This document shows, piece after piece, positions 1 to 8,656 of a stretch of 39,692 nt of DNA; position 1 is the first letter of the stretch; each line of letters opens with the position of its first letter. Both the position numbers and the translations under genes were made by a program. This stretch comes from Rhodocyclaceae bacterium (GTDB lineage Bacteria > Pseudomonadota > Gammaproteobacteria > Burkholderiales > Rhodocyclaceae), in the NCBI GenBank assembly GCA_905339315.1, contig CAJPFL010000041.1, forward strand, positions 1-39,692, read 5' to 3'. Below the pieces are notes generated by a model. That model had not been told where the DNA came from. It worked only from the letters and a program-made list of their open reading frames with translations, and searched no databases.

Positions 1-16
1 AATGCACGCCTGTTCC

Positions 17-92
17 GCGGGAATAGCTCAGTTGGTAGAGCGCAACCTTGCCAAGGTTGAGGTCGGGAGTTCGAGACTCCTTTCCCGCTCCA
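17..92 (+). tRNA. tRNA-Gly (anticodon GCC)
   Basis: A complete 76-nt cloverleaf can be drawn. The acceptor stem GCGGGAA pairs with TTCCCGC, the D-loop carries AGCTCAGTTGGTAGAGC, the anticodon loop reads CTTGCCAAG, the T-arm is GGGAGTTCGAGACTCC, and the 3' CCA is encoded. The GCC anticodon decodes GGC/GGU glycine codons. It is the first of three closely spaced plus-strand tRNA genes that are probably cotranscribed. The promoter must lie upstream of the window. Confidence 0.97.
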
Positions 93-163
93 GATTCCCC
101 GGGGGAAAGCGTATGTCACTGCGTTTTCCCCTTTTAGTTTCGAAGAGTGCCCGGTCAAACCGC

Positions 164-237
164 GGCGGGGTAGCAAAGTGGTTATGCAGCGGCCTGCAAA
201 GCCGTCTACGCCGGTTCGATTCCGACCCCCGCCTCCA
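164..237 (+). tRNA. tRNA-Cys (anticodon GCA)
   Basis: A 74-nt tRNA with acceptor stem GGCGGGG pairing with CCCCGCC, anticodon loop around CTGCAAA (anticodon GCA), T-arm GCCGGTTCGATTCCGAC and encoded CCA. It sits 71 nt after tRNA-Gly. The Gly-Cys-Leu order is a common betaproteobacterial tRNA cluster (known gene order, recalled, not searched). Confidence 0.97.
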
Positions 238-263
238 ATCCTTTTCGTTTCGAGCCTTCATTT

Positions 264-352
264 GCCCGGATGGCGAAATTGGTAGACGCAAGGGACTTAA
301 AATCCCTCGACCGGAAACGGTCATGCCGGTTCGATTCCGGCTCCGGGCACCA
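264..352 (+). tRNA. tRNA-Leu (anticodon TAA)
   Basis: An 89-nt class II tRNA. The acceptor stem GCCCGGA pairs with TCCGGGC, the anticodon loop is ACTTAAAAT with anticodon TAA, and the long variable arm (CGACCGGAAACGGTC) is typical of leucine tRNAs. The T-arm is GCCGGTTCGATTCCGGC and CCA is encoded. It reads UUA/UUG codons. It is the last gene of the trio; the following 134 bp separate it from the convergent ankyrin gene. Confidence 0.97.
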
Positions 353-434
353 TATCAATGAGGCCTTTCTCGCCTAACGCATAACCGGTTCAATAGGGCG
401 GTCCTGTCAAGGATGCAGGGTTCATTAAATTAAA

Positions 435-462
435 CATAATACAGATTATACGTAATATTATG
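435..462. repeat. AT-rich inverted repeat in the tRNA-Leu/ankyrin gap
   Basis: Within the 134-bp gap (353-486) between tRNA-Leu and the convergent ankyrin gene lies a markedly AT-rich patch, 424-462. It holds a perfect 7-bp inverted repeat, CATAATA at 435-441 and TATTATG at 456-462, with a 14-nt spacer. It may be a weak bidirectional transcription end for the two convergent units, but there is no GC-rich stem with a T-run, so this is only a suggestion. I see nothing else in the gap. Confidence 0.3.
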
Positions 463-486
463 GCGTGAAAGGCAGGGCGATTCATT

Positions 487-1152
487 TCATTTCGTTGCCC
501 CAGCTTTCGTAAGCATTTCGACGATTTGATCATGCTTTCCGTCCGCAGCCCACTTCAGGGCTGAAGCTCCGTCAGGCGTTCTGATATTCGGGTTGGCGTT
601 GGCCTTGAGCAGCAATGTGACGGTACCCAAATGGCCATTTCTTGAAGCAAGCATCAAGGCGGTAGCCTGGTTAGGCGCCAGGGCATTGAGGTCGGCACCT
701 TTGGAAACAAGGAATTCGACCACGTCATCTCGGCCTTCGAAAGCTGCATAGATCAGAGGTGTCCAGCCAGGATGGTTGATCTCCCCGCCTGCAGCCACCA
801 ACAGCTTGACGATGTCGATATGGCCCTTCAATGCAGCGTACATCAATGGCGTATCGCCATACTGGTTTCTTACCCGAACGCGCGCTCGATGCTCGATCAG
901 GAATCTCACGAGCTCGACATTACCTTTTTCTACCGCCAGCATCAGGAGCGAGTTGCCGGACTTGTCGACCGTATTCACATCCATGCCACGCTGGAGAATG
1001 GTCGTGACAGCTTCAGTATTGTTGTCTTCGAGTGCCTTCAGGAGGTCGTCATAGACGCCAGCCGTTGCGATGCCGGCACAGATGCCCAAAGCGATGCCCA
1101 ACAGGGCTCTCCGCGCCTGACGATTAAGATATGAAAAATAACGAGTTATCAA
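487..1152 (-). CDS. Secreted ankyrin-repeat protein
   Basis: A 221-aa protein. Residues 1-31 form a signal peptide: an arginine-rich n-region (NRQARR), hydrophobic core LLGIALGICAGI and a likely cleavage after ATA. Residues from about 63 to 221 carry five ankyrin repeats, recognisable by motifs such as GDTPLMYAALKGHIDIVKLL and GWTPLIYAAFEGRDDVVEFL. Ankyrin repeats bind protein partners; the partner is unknown and the likely location is the periplasm. The start is a TTG whose last two bases overlap the tatD stop (TTGA), with AAGG about 6 nt upstream; no ATG precedes the signal peptide. It is the last gene of the mltG-tmk-holB-pilZ-tatD series, so translational coupling to tatD is likely. Function is not known. 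Confidence 0.85.
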   Translation of the reverse strand: MITRYFSYLNRQARRALLGIALGICAGIATAGVYDDLLKALEDNNTEAVTTILQRGMDVNTVDKSGNSLLMLAVEKGNVELVRFLIEHRARVRVRNQYGDTPLMYAALKGHIDIVKLLVAAGGEINHPGWTPLIYAAFEGRDDVVEFLVSKGADLNALAPNQATALMLASRNGHLGTVTLLLKANANPNIRTPDGASALKWAADGKHDQIVEMLTKAGATK

Positions 1153-1919
1153 TTGATTGCAACCTTGAATAAACGGCAGAAGTTCTGTGTGGTGGCTTGC
1201 TCGATCTCCAGTACGTCCATTTCCCTGAGCAAGGCAATTTCATTGGCTACGTGCCTGACATAAGCCGGCTCATTGGGCTTGCCGCGATACGGCACCGGTG
1301 CCAGATAAGGCGAATCGGTTTCCACGAGAATGCGATTCAAGGGAATTGACCTTGCGACCTGCTTGAGTTGTTTGGCGTTCTTGAACGTCACAATACCTGA
1401 AAATGAAATGTAAAAGCCAAGTGACAGCGCACTGTCCGCCACCGCTTGTGTTTCGGTAAAGCAATGCATTATCCCGCCGACAGCTTCGGCACCCTCCTCA
1501 CGCATGATGCGCAAGGTGTCCTCGGCAGAATCTCTTGTATGAATAATCAATGGCTTGTGTGATTCCCTTGCGGCCCTGATGTGGGTGCGAAAGCGTTCTC
1601 GCTGCCACTCGGGCCTGTCCTTGTGCCAGTAGTAATCCAGTCCGGTTTCACCGATGCCTATCACCCGCTGATGCTGTGCATAGCGCAATAAGGTTGCCAC
1701 ATCCGGTTCACGACAGTCCTGGTGTTCCGGGTGGACACCGACCGATGCAAAAAGATTTTCATGCTGCTCGGCCAACGATAGCACATCAGGCATTTTTTCC
1801 AGGCTAACCCCGATGCACAAGGCTGCGCCAACCCTGGCGCGCTCCATGGATGAGAGGACTTGATCGATGCGATTTGCCAGCTCCGGGAAATCGAGGTGGC
1901 AATGCGAATCAACCAGCAT
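1149..1919 (-). CDS. tatD: TatD family metal-dependent hydrolase (DNase)
   Basis: 256 aa, usual length for the family. It opens with MLVDSHCHLDF, the HxH metal-binding motif of the amidohydrolase-like TIM barrel. Further metal and active-site motifs are GETGLDYYWHKD (Glu), IIHTRDS (His), MHCFTE (His) and VETDSPYLAP (Asp). TatD/YcfH proteins act as 3'-5' exonucleases or DNases; the precise substrate here is inferred from the family. It lies 11 bp downstream of pilZ, an order known from pseudomonads and betaproteobacteria, and its TGA overlaps the TTG start of the ankyrin gene. It could equally be called ycfH. Confidence 0.93.
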   Translation of the reverse strand: MLVDSHCHLDFPELANRIDQVLSSMERARVGAALCIGVSLEKMPDVLSLAEQHENLFASVGVHPEHQDCREPDVATLLRYAQHQRVIGIGETGLDYYWHKDRPEWQRERFRTHIRAARESHKPLIIHTRDSAEDTLRIMREEGAEAVGGIMHCFTETQAVADSALSLGFYISFSGIVTFKNAKQLKQVARSIPLNRILVETDSPYLAPVPYRGKPNEPAYVRHVANEIALLREMDVLEIEQATTQNFCRLFKVAIN

Positions 1920-1930
1920 CGGCGAAAATA

Positions 1931-2299
1931 CTAGATGGTGTGGGTCTGGCGACCTGCGGGATATCCGGCCAGGATGGTTTCGATCTTATGACGGGCAGCC
2001 TGGCCAGACTCGTCTTCGCTAAATTGGACCCCTATGCCCTGCGTTTTGTTGTTTTGGGCTCCAGCCGGGGTAACCCAAACTACTGAGCCGGCTATCGGCA
2101 ATTTTCCCGGCTCATCCATCAACGACAGCAGCATGAACACCTCATCGCCGATAGTGTAGGGTTTGGCTGTCGGCACAAATATTCCGCCGCGCTTCAAGTA
2201 AGGCATGTAGGCAGCGTAAAGTGCTGATTTTGAATTTATATTTAAAGACAGAACACTCGGGCGCGCGCCGATTGGCTGGGGTTTGGCAGGCTCAGACAT
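1931..2299 (-). CDS. pilZ: Type IV pilus assembly protein PilZ
   Basis: A 122-aa protein made of one PilZ domain. The segment SALYAAYMPYLKRGGIFVPT and the later GDEVFMLLSLMDEP, VAWV-like VVWVTPAGAQ and GIGVQF strings match the PilZ orthologue needed for type IV pilus biogenesis. It lacks the RxxxR arginine motif that binds cyclic-di-GMP in other PilZ-domain proteins, as is known for true PilZ. The position between holB and tatD is the conserved one. In the known system PilZ works with PilB and FimX-like regulators in the cytoplasm; no other pilus genes are in this window. Confidence 0.93.
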   Translation of the reverse strand: MSEPAKPQPIGARPSVLSLNINSKSALYAAYMPYLKRGGIFVPTAKPYTIGDEVFMLLSLMDEPGKLPIAGSVVWVTPAGAQNNKTQGIGVQFSEDESGQAARHKIETILAGYPAGRQTHTI

Positions 2300-2307
2300 G
2301 GACTCCG

Positions 2308-3345
2308 TTATCTCCCGCTCGAGGCTGCTCTCGCATAGCGAGACAGCATGTCTTCCAGAAACAGGCGCGGATTCAAGGGGTGTTGCGATACCGCCCTGAT
2401 TCGCAGCAAGTCATTGTAGCAGTCAATCAAGGCACTGACTGAGGCCCGCCCTGCGGCAGTTCGAACCTCCTGCAATTTATGGATATGGAAAACAGCCTGG
2501 CCACACAAATTCATTGCAACCAGATCGAACACCCATTTCTGCATCCAGATAACCAGGGTACGTTTGTCGATGGTGGGTTCCTCTTCCTTGTTTTCTTTCA
2601 ACCAGGATTCCCAGCGTCCGGCAATCGTTACCGGGCCGGCGTGTTCAAGTTGCGCCAAGTCTCGATAAAACCCGTCCAACCGATCCCAGTCCCCGGCCTC
2701 ACTGCGGGCGGTAAGCGGCATGCCACCTGCGTGGGCCAGCAAATCCTCAGCGTGGGGCGTGCCGCATTCGCGTAACCAGGTCAAGGCCTGATCCATGGCA
2801 GGTTTCGCAAAGACAAGCGTCTGGCAACGGCTGAGGATTGTTGGAAGAAGCCTTCTTTTGTTATTAGTTATCAATATAAACATAGTACTTGAAGATGGTT
2901 CTTCAAGCATTTTAAGAAGTGAATTGGCTGTCGCCTGGTTCATGGCTTCGGCCGGCTGAATGATAATGATCCGGGCCCCCTGGCGATGCGTGCCGATCCC
3001 AAGGAAATCATTCAGTGCCCGAACCTGGTTGATACGAATCTGTTCGGATTTTTTTTTCTGCATGGCAGGTTCCGCGTCGGATTCAGGATCATCCAATTCG
3101 TCTCCGCCTGGTTCGATTAGCCTGAAGTCAGGGTGGTTGCCACTGGACATCCAGTTGCAGGAAGGGCATGCCCCGCAAGCCTGCTCGTTTCCGGTCGCCT
3201 TTTCACACAGCAGCCTGGTGGCCAGAGCATGGGCAAAATCCTGTTTTCCGCCACCATGTGGTCCCGCCAATAGCAAGGCGTGGGGCCATTGCCCGGCGCG
3301 CTCGAACAACTTTCTCCACAGCTCTTTATGCCAAGAATAAATCAT
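2308..3345 (-). CDS. holB: DNA polymerase III subunit delta'
   Basis: 345 aa, the usual size. It is the clamp-loader delta' subunit that helps load the beta sliding clamp during replication. An AAA+ module begins with the P-loop-like GPHGGGKQDFA near residue 29. A zinc-binding cluster follows (C in LLCEK, then CGACPSC), and the SRC motif is present as ILSRCQTL. The stretch AEAMNQATANSLLKMLEEPSSSTMFILIT is the conserved sensor region. It sits 4 bp after tmk and 8 bp before pilZ, so all three are cotranslated from one mRNA. Identification is by family motifs. Confidence 0.95.
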   Translation of the reverse strand: MIYSWHKELWRKLFERAGQWPHALLLAGPHGGGKQDFAHALATRLLCEKATGNEQACGACPSCNWMSSGNHPDFRLIEPGGDELDDPESDAEPAMQKKKSEQIRINQVRALNDFLGIGTHRQGARIIIIQPAEAMNQATANSLLKMLEEPSSSTMFILITNNKRRLLPTILSRCQTLVFAKPAMDQALTWLRECGTPHAEDLLAHAGGMPLTARSEAGDWDRLDGFYRDLAQLEHAGPVTIAGRWESWLKENKEEEPTIDKRTLVIWMQKWVFDLVAMNLCGQAVFHIHKLQEVRTAAGRASVSALIDCYNDLLRIRAVSQHPLNPRLFLEDMLSRYARAASSGR

Positions 3346-3349
3346 TTAT

Positions 3350-3958
3350 TCAGTTACTTACGACTATATTCTCAAGTTGTTTCTTGATTTCGGGAATGCT
3401 AAGCCTTGAGTCGATAACCTTGATTCTGTCGGGTTCGATCGCAGCCCTTCGTAAATAGGATTCCCTGACTCGCTCGAAAAATTCCCGGGTTTCCCGCTCG
3501 AACCGGTCCGGAGCCGACCCCGTTTTTGCCAGCCGTTCGCAGGCGATTTCCGTCGGCAGATCGAAAACAAACGTCAAATCCGGCTGAAAGTCCCCCTGCA
3601 CCCAACGTTCCAGAGCCTTGATTTTCTCCGGGGCCAGGCCCCTGCCGTCTCCCTGATAGGCGTAAGTGGCATCAGTGAAGCGGTCGGAAACAACCCATTT
3701 CCCATGCGCTAGAGCCGGCAGGATCAGTTTATCCAGGTGTTCCCGCCGGGCGGCAAACATCAGCAGCGCCTCGGTTTCCAGGTGCATGGGCTCAGACAGC
3801 AGCAAGGCGCGCAGCTTTTCCCCCAGTTCAGTACCCCCCGGCTCTCGCGTTGCAACAACGGCTTTCCCCTGGTGCTTCAGAAACTCGACCAGCCACGCAT
3901 GGTGGGTGCTTTTACCGGCGCCGTCTATGCCTTCCAGCGTGATGAACTTGCCACGCAT
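3350..3958 (-). CDS. tmk: Thymidylate kinase
   Basis: 202 aa. It phosphorylates dTMP to dTDP with ATP in the dTTP pathway. The P-loop [12 protein letters not shown] lies at residues 8-19. The dTMP-binding DR(Y/F) motif appears as [16 protein letters not shown], and [10 protein letters not shown] is the other typical stretch. The start ATG directly follows the mltG stop with no intergenic base. The neighbouring holB makes this a replication-supply pair, an arrangement conserved in many proteobacteria. Confidence 0.96.
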   Translation of the reverse strand: MRGKFITLEGIDGAGKSTHHAWLVEFLKHQGKAVVATREPGGTELGEKLRALLLSEPMHLETEALLMFAARREHLDKLILPALAHGKWVVSDRFTDATYAYQGDGRGLAPEKIKALERWVQGDFQPDLTFVFDLPTEIACERLAKTGSAPDRFERETREFFERVRESYLRRAAIEPDRIKVIDSRLSIPEIKKQLENIVVSN

Positions 3959-4954
3959 TCAATTCCCTTTTTTCAGTTGGTATTTCGCCACGGCACGATT
4001 GTGCTCCTCCAGCGTTCGTGAGAACTGGCTCGATCCGTCACCGCGGGCAACGAAATAGTACGCATCCGTCCTGACAGGGTTCAGCGTCGCCTGAATAGAA
4101 GCCAGGCCAGGCATGGCAATCGGCGTTGGCGGCAAGCCGGTCCGCGTATAGGTATTGTAGGGGCCATCCGCCTGAAGATCGCGCTTGCGCAGGTTGCCAT
4201 CGAAACGCTCGCCCAAACCATAGATCACCGTCGGATCGGTCTGGAGCAGCATGCACTTTTTCAGGCGGTTGATGAATACGGAGGCAATCTGCGCCCGGTC
4301 CTGTGACTGGCCGGTTTCCTTTTCAACGATGGAGGCCATGATGAGCGCCTCGTAAGGCGATGCATAGGGCAGGTTGGCTTGCCGCCGCCCCCATTCCGTG
4401 AGCAGCAATTTTTCCATCTGGCGGTAGGACCGCTTGAGTACCTCGAGATCGCTGGATCCCTTGGCGAACAAGTAGGTGTCCGGGAAAAAGCGGCCTTCTG
4501 CCGCCCCTTCGACTCCCAATTTCTCCATGATTTGGCGTTCCGTCAGGCCTGCCGTGTCGTGCCGGACGTGAGCATGGGCATCGAGTGCTGCACGCATTTG
4601 GCGGAATGTCCAGCCTTCCAGCAGTACGATTTCCGCCTGCGTAACGTCGCCCCGGGTGAGCTTTTCCAGCAACTTCAGCGGGGTGACGCCCTCAGCCAGC
4701 TGATAGCTGCCGGCTTTGATTTCCGCCGCTTTGCCCAGGGCACGCCCTAACAGTGTGAATTGCCAGGCAGGCATGGCCACGCCTGCTTCTTCGATCTGGC
4801 GTGAGGCGCTGCGCAGGGTGCTGCCGGCCTTTACCGTGAAATCAAGCGGGCTGGCCTGGAGCGCGAGCGGCTGGGTGGCGAAATACCCCATCCAGCCAAG
4901 GAAACCGAGCGCAGTTGCAAACGACAAGCCGAGCAGGCGAAGCAACCAGCGCAT
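3959..4954 (-). CDS. mltG: Endolytic murein transglycosylase MltG (YceG)
   Basis: 331 aa. It cleaves nascent glycan strands in the periplasm and is thought to end peptidoglycan synthesis. A single N-terminal membrane anchor (about residues 4-26, LLRLLGLSFATALGFLGWMGY) is followed by a LysM-like region and the YceG catalytic domain. The signature IMASIVEKETGQ holds the catalytic glutamate (E211 or E213), and the later LQTDPTVIYGLGERFDG and NTYTRTGLPPTPIAMPG stretches are typical. It is the first gene of the minus-strand run. No Shine-Dalgarno sequence precedes the ATG; the leader is instead pyrimidine-rich. Confidence 0.95.
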   Translation of the reverse strand: MRWLLRLLGLSFATALGFLGWMGYFATQPLALQASPLDFTVKAGSTLRSASRQIEEAGVAMPAWQFTLLGRALGKAAEIKAGSYQLAEGVTPLKLLEKLTRGDVTQAEIVLLEGWTFRQMRAALDAHAHVRHDTAGLTERQIMEKLGVEGAAEGRFFPDTYLFAKGSSDLEVLKRSYRQMEKLLLTEWGRRQANLPYASPYEALIMASIVEKETGQSQDRAQIASVFINRLKKCMLLQTDPTVIYGLGERFDGNLRKRDLQADGPYNTYTRTGLPPTPIAMPGLASIQATLNPVRTDAYYFVARGDGSSQFSRTLEEHNRAVAKYQLKKGN

Positions 4955-4995
4955 TATTGGAGGAGGGTTGAAAAAATGAGGGGAGGCACAAAAGC

Positions 4996-5001
4996 TATAA
5001 T
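4996..5001 (+). promoter_or_regulatory. Possible -10 element for ygfZ
   Basis: A perfect TATAAT lies 29 bp before the ygfZ start in the 76-bp divergent mltG/ygfZ gap. The best -35-like hexamer, TTGAAA at 4968-4973, is 22 bp away, which is too far, and there is no extended -10 TG. It is therefore only a candidate. The minus-strand promoter for mltG must lie in the same gap, but I see no convincing pair. Confidence 0.35.
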
Positions 5002-5030
5002 AACCTACCGCTCAACCAGACGAAGAAACC

Positions 5031-6062
5031 ATGAACTCCAGCAATTGGCAGGACTTCCTCGCAAGCGTTGGAGCCCGCCTTGAAGCGGGCGAAGCATGCG
5101 ATTTCGGCGACGCGCAAGCCGAGCTCAAGGCCGCCGCAGGGGATACGGTGCTGGCACCGTTGACGCAGTTCGGGGTGATTCGCGCCACCGGAGAGGACGC
5201 CGCCAGTTTCCTGCACAATCTGTTCTCGAATGATGTACAGCATCTTGGCCGGGAGCGCGCCGAGCGCTGCGGCTTCTGCAGCCCTAAAGGCCGCCTCCTG
5301 GCCGATTTTCTGATTTGGCGCGAAGGCCAGGACTACCTGCTCCAACTCTCGTCTGACATTCAGCCGGGAATGCTCAAGAAACTCGGCATGTACGTACTGC
5401 GTTCGAAGGTGAAACTCTCGGATGCCAACAGCGATATCGTCCTCCTGGGCATTGCCGGAACCGGGGCGGCAGCCGCTCTCAAGGCGCTGGGGGCAGGCAT
5501 TCCCTCCTCCCAGTACGATGTGCTGCGTTTCGACGCTGGAACGGCGATCCGTCTCGACGAACATCGGATCCAGTTGGCGGTTCATGCCAATGCTGCCGTG
5601 CCGGTGTGGAACAAGCTGGCCAGTCTGGCAAGACCTGTCGGCACGCCAGCCTGGCGCTGGTTGGAGATCGCGGCCGGTGTTCCGCATATCACTTCGGCAA
5701 CCCAGGAAGAATTCGTGCCGCAGATGGCCAATCTCGAATTGATCGGCGGCGTCAGCTTTACCAAGGGTTGCTATCCCGGCCAGGAAATCGTGGCACGCAC
5801 GAAATACCTCGGCAAGGTCAAGCGCCGTACCTATCGCGCGAGTGTCCAGAGCGACTGCCCGCAGCCCGGCACGGACCTCTTCAGCCCCGACTTGGCGGAC
5901 CAGTCCTGCGGCAAGGTCATCGAAGCCGCGCCCAGTCCGTCGGGCGGCTGTGAACTGCTTGCCTCGATGCTGATGTCGAGCGCCGAAGCCGGCGATGTGC
6001 GCGTCGGCAGCGCCGATGGCCCCCGGTTGTCATTCCTTGCCCTGCCCTACCCACTTGACTAG
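5031..6062 (+). CDS. ygfZ: Folate-binding protein YgfZ
   Basis: 343 aa, GcvT-like fold. YgfZ uses tetrahydrofolate to support the assembly or repair of some iron-sulfur enzymes and affects tRNA modification. The signature KGCYPGQEIVARTKYLGK (about residues 244-261) contains the conserved cysteine C246. The N-terminal region has the family's typical FLHNLFSNDV and RGRLL-like PKGRLLADFL stretches. It is divergent from mltG and 12 bp upstream of the TANGO2-family gene, with which it is probably cotranscribed. Confidence 0.93.
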   Translation: MNSSNWQDFLASVGARLEAGEACDFGDAQAELKAAAGDTVLAPLTQFGVIRATGEDAASFLHNLFSNDVQHLGRERAERCGFCSPKGRLLADFLIWREGQDYLLQLSSDIQPGMLKKLGMYVLRSKVKLSDANSDIVLLGIAGTGAAAALKALGAGIPSSQYDVLRFDAGTAIRLDEHRIQLAVHANAAVPVWNKLASLARPVGTPAWRWLEIAAGVPHITSATQEEFVPQMANLELIGGVSFTKGCYPGQEIVARTKYLGKVKRRTYRASVQSDCPQPGTDLFSPDLADQSCGKVIEAAPSPSGGCELLASMLMSSAEAGDVRVGSADGPRLSFLALPYPLD

Positions 6063-6074
6063 CGAACGCGGGCC

Positions 6075-6840
<766 letters not shown>

Positions 6841-6851
<11 letters not shown>

Positions 6852-7320
6852 TTTCCACAACGGTTCGGGCCGGCACGAGGTCGAACAGTTCGAGTATGTC
6901 GGCATTGCGCATGCGGATGCATCCGATCGAATTTGGCTGCCCCAGCTCGGTGCCGTCGGGCGTGCCGTGGATATAGACAAAACGGCGCATCGTATCCACA
7001 TCTCCCAGGCGATTGCGTCCCGGTTCGCATCCCGACAGCCAAAGGATGCGCGTCAGGATCCAGTCGCGCCCCGGATGCCGGTCCGCAAGTTCCCGCGAAT
7101 AGATTTCGCCCGTCGGCCGCCGCCGGACGAAGACGGCGTTCTCGGGTTGCCCCTCGCCAATCCTCGCGCGAACGATATGGCGGCCGCGCGGCGTTCGGAA
7201 GCTGCCGCGCTGTTCACCCGGCCCCATCTTGGAGGTCGAAACCGCGTAGTTGCGCAGGCATTTCCCGGAATCGTCGAAGAGTTCCAGCGTCTGGCGGGAG
7301 AGGTTGATGCGGATTTTCAT
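6841..7320 (-). CDS. L,D-transpeptidase (YkuD) domain protein without signal peptide
   Basis: 159 aa from the chosen ATG; a longer reading frame to 7356 would run into tadA. The YkuD catalytic motif is complete: HGTPDG with H118, then SIGCIRM with the nucleophile C134. Secreted members crosslink peptidoglycan or attach lipoproteins through D,L-amino acids. Here the domain begins almost at residue 1 (MKIRINLSRQTLELFDD) and no signal peptide or membrane segment is visible in either start version. Its start is one base from the tadA stop, so the two are cotranslated. Real substrate and location are unknown. Confidence 0.88.
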
Positions 7321-7321
7321 T

Positions 7322-7843
<522 letters not shown>

Positions 7844-7882
7844 TCACGCCCCTGCTGCGGGGTTCGCGAGGATGGAAGCATC

Positions 7883-8650
7883 ATGACAGTCTGGCTGCGC
7901 TTTTTACACCAGGGTTCGACCAAGTTCGGCATGTTCGACAAGGATACCATCGAGGTCTGTGCAGGCGATCCGTTTGCCGGTGCGCAGCCGACCGGCGAGC
8001 GCCTGACCTTGGAAGCCGTGGCCCTCCTGCCGCCCTGCCAGCCGACGAAGATGATCGGCCTGTGGAACAATTTCGCGGCGCGTGCCGAGGTCGAAAGCCT
8101 GCAGCGGCCCGAACACCCGCTCTGGTTCGTCAAGACGCCCAACTGCTTCGCGGCCCATGGGGAGCTGATCCGGCGGCCGACGGGCTACGCAGGCCCGGTG
8201 GTCTTCGAGGGCGAACTGGGCATAGTCATCGGCAAGCCCTGCCGGAGCGTCAGCGAGACCGAGGCGGACCGCCATATTCTCGGTTATACCTGCGTCAACG
8301 ACGTCACGGCCCGGCACATCCTGCGCAGCGACACCAGTTTTCCGCAATGGTGTCGCGCCAAGAGCTTCGATACCTTCGGACCGTTCGGCCCGGTCATCGT
8401 CACCGGCCTCGAGCCGGATACGCTGACGGTGAAGACGCTGGTGAACGGCATGGAGAAGCAGAACTATCCTGTGGCCGACATGTTCTTCGCGCCGCGCGCC
8501 ATCGTCAGCCGGCTGTCGCAGGACATGACGCTGATGCCGGGCGACATCATTGCCTGCGGCACTTCGCTCGGCGCCGGCCCGATCGAGGAAGGCGATCTGG
8601 TGGAGGTTGTAATCGAGGGCGTGGGCAGGCTGGCCAACCGCTTCGGCTGA
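7883..8650 (+). CDS. Fumarylacetoacetate hydrolase family protein
   Basis: 255 aa from ATG 7883, which has GGAAG seven bases upstream. The frame is open back to a GTG at 7832, but that start has its ribosome site only two bases away and would add residues unlike the family. The FAH fold is shown by KTPNCFAAHGELIRRP, the metal-binding VFEGELGIVIGK, YTCVNDVTARHILR and AKSFDTFGPFGPVIVTG. Members cleave or isomerise 2-hydroxy-dienedioates and acylpyruvates in aromatic or amino-acid catabolism; the substrate cannot be told from sequence. The gene stands alone between tadA and guaA, with no catabolic neighbours. Confidence 0.88.
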   Translation: MTVWLRFLHQGSTKFGMFDKDTIEVCAGDPFAGAQPTGERLTLEAVALLPPCQPTKMIGLWNNFAARAEVESLQRPEHPLWFVKTPNCFAAHGELIRRPTGYAGPVVFEGELGIVIGKPCRSVSETEADRHILGYTCVNDVTARHILRSDTSFPQWCRAKSFDTFGPFGPVIVTGLEPDTLTVKTLVNGMEKQNYPVADMFFAPRAIVSRLSQDMTLMPGDIIACGTSLGAGPIEEGDLVEVVIEGVGRLANRFG

Positions 8651-8656
8651 ACCGCC

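Noticed and set aside
2-361. Open frame across the three tRNA genes
   Set aside because: It reads through tRNA-Gly, tRNA-Cys and tRNA-Leu, which are complete cloverleaves; the peptide is not protein-like.
4976-5080. Short plus-strand ORF behind GGAGGAGGG upstream of ygfZ
   Set aside because: The ribosome-site-like string is the complement of the mltG leader, and the 34-codon frame overlaps ygfZ out of frame without any recognisable feature.
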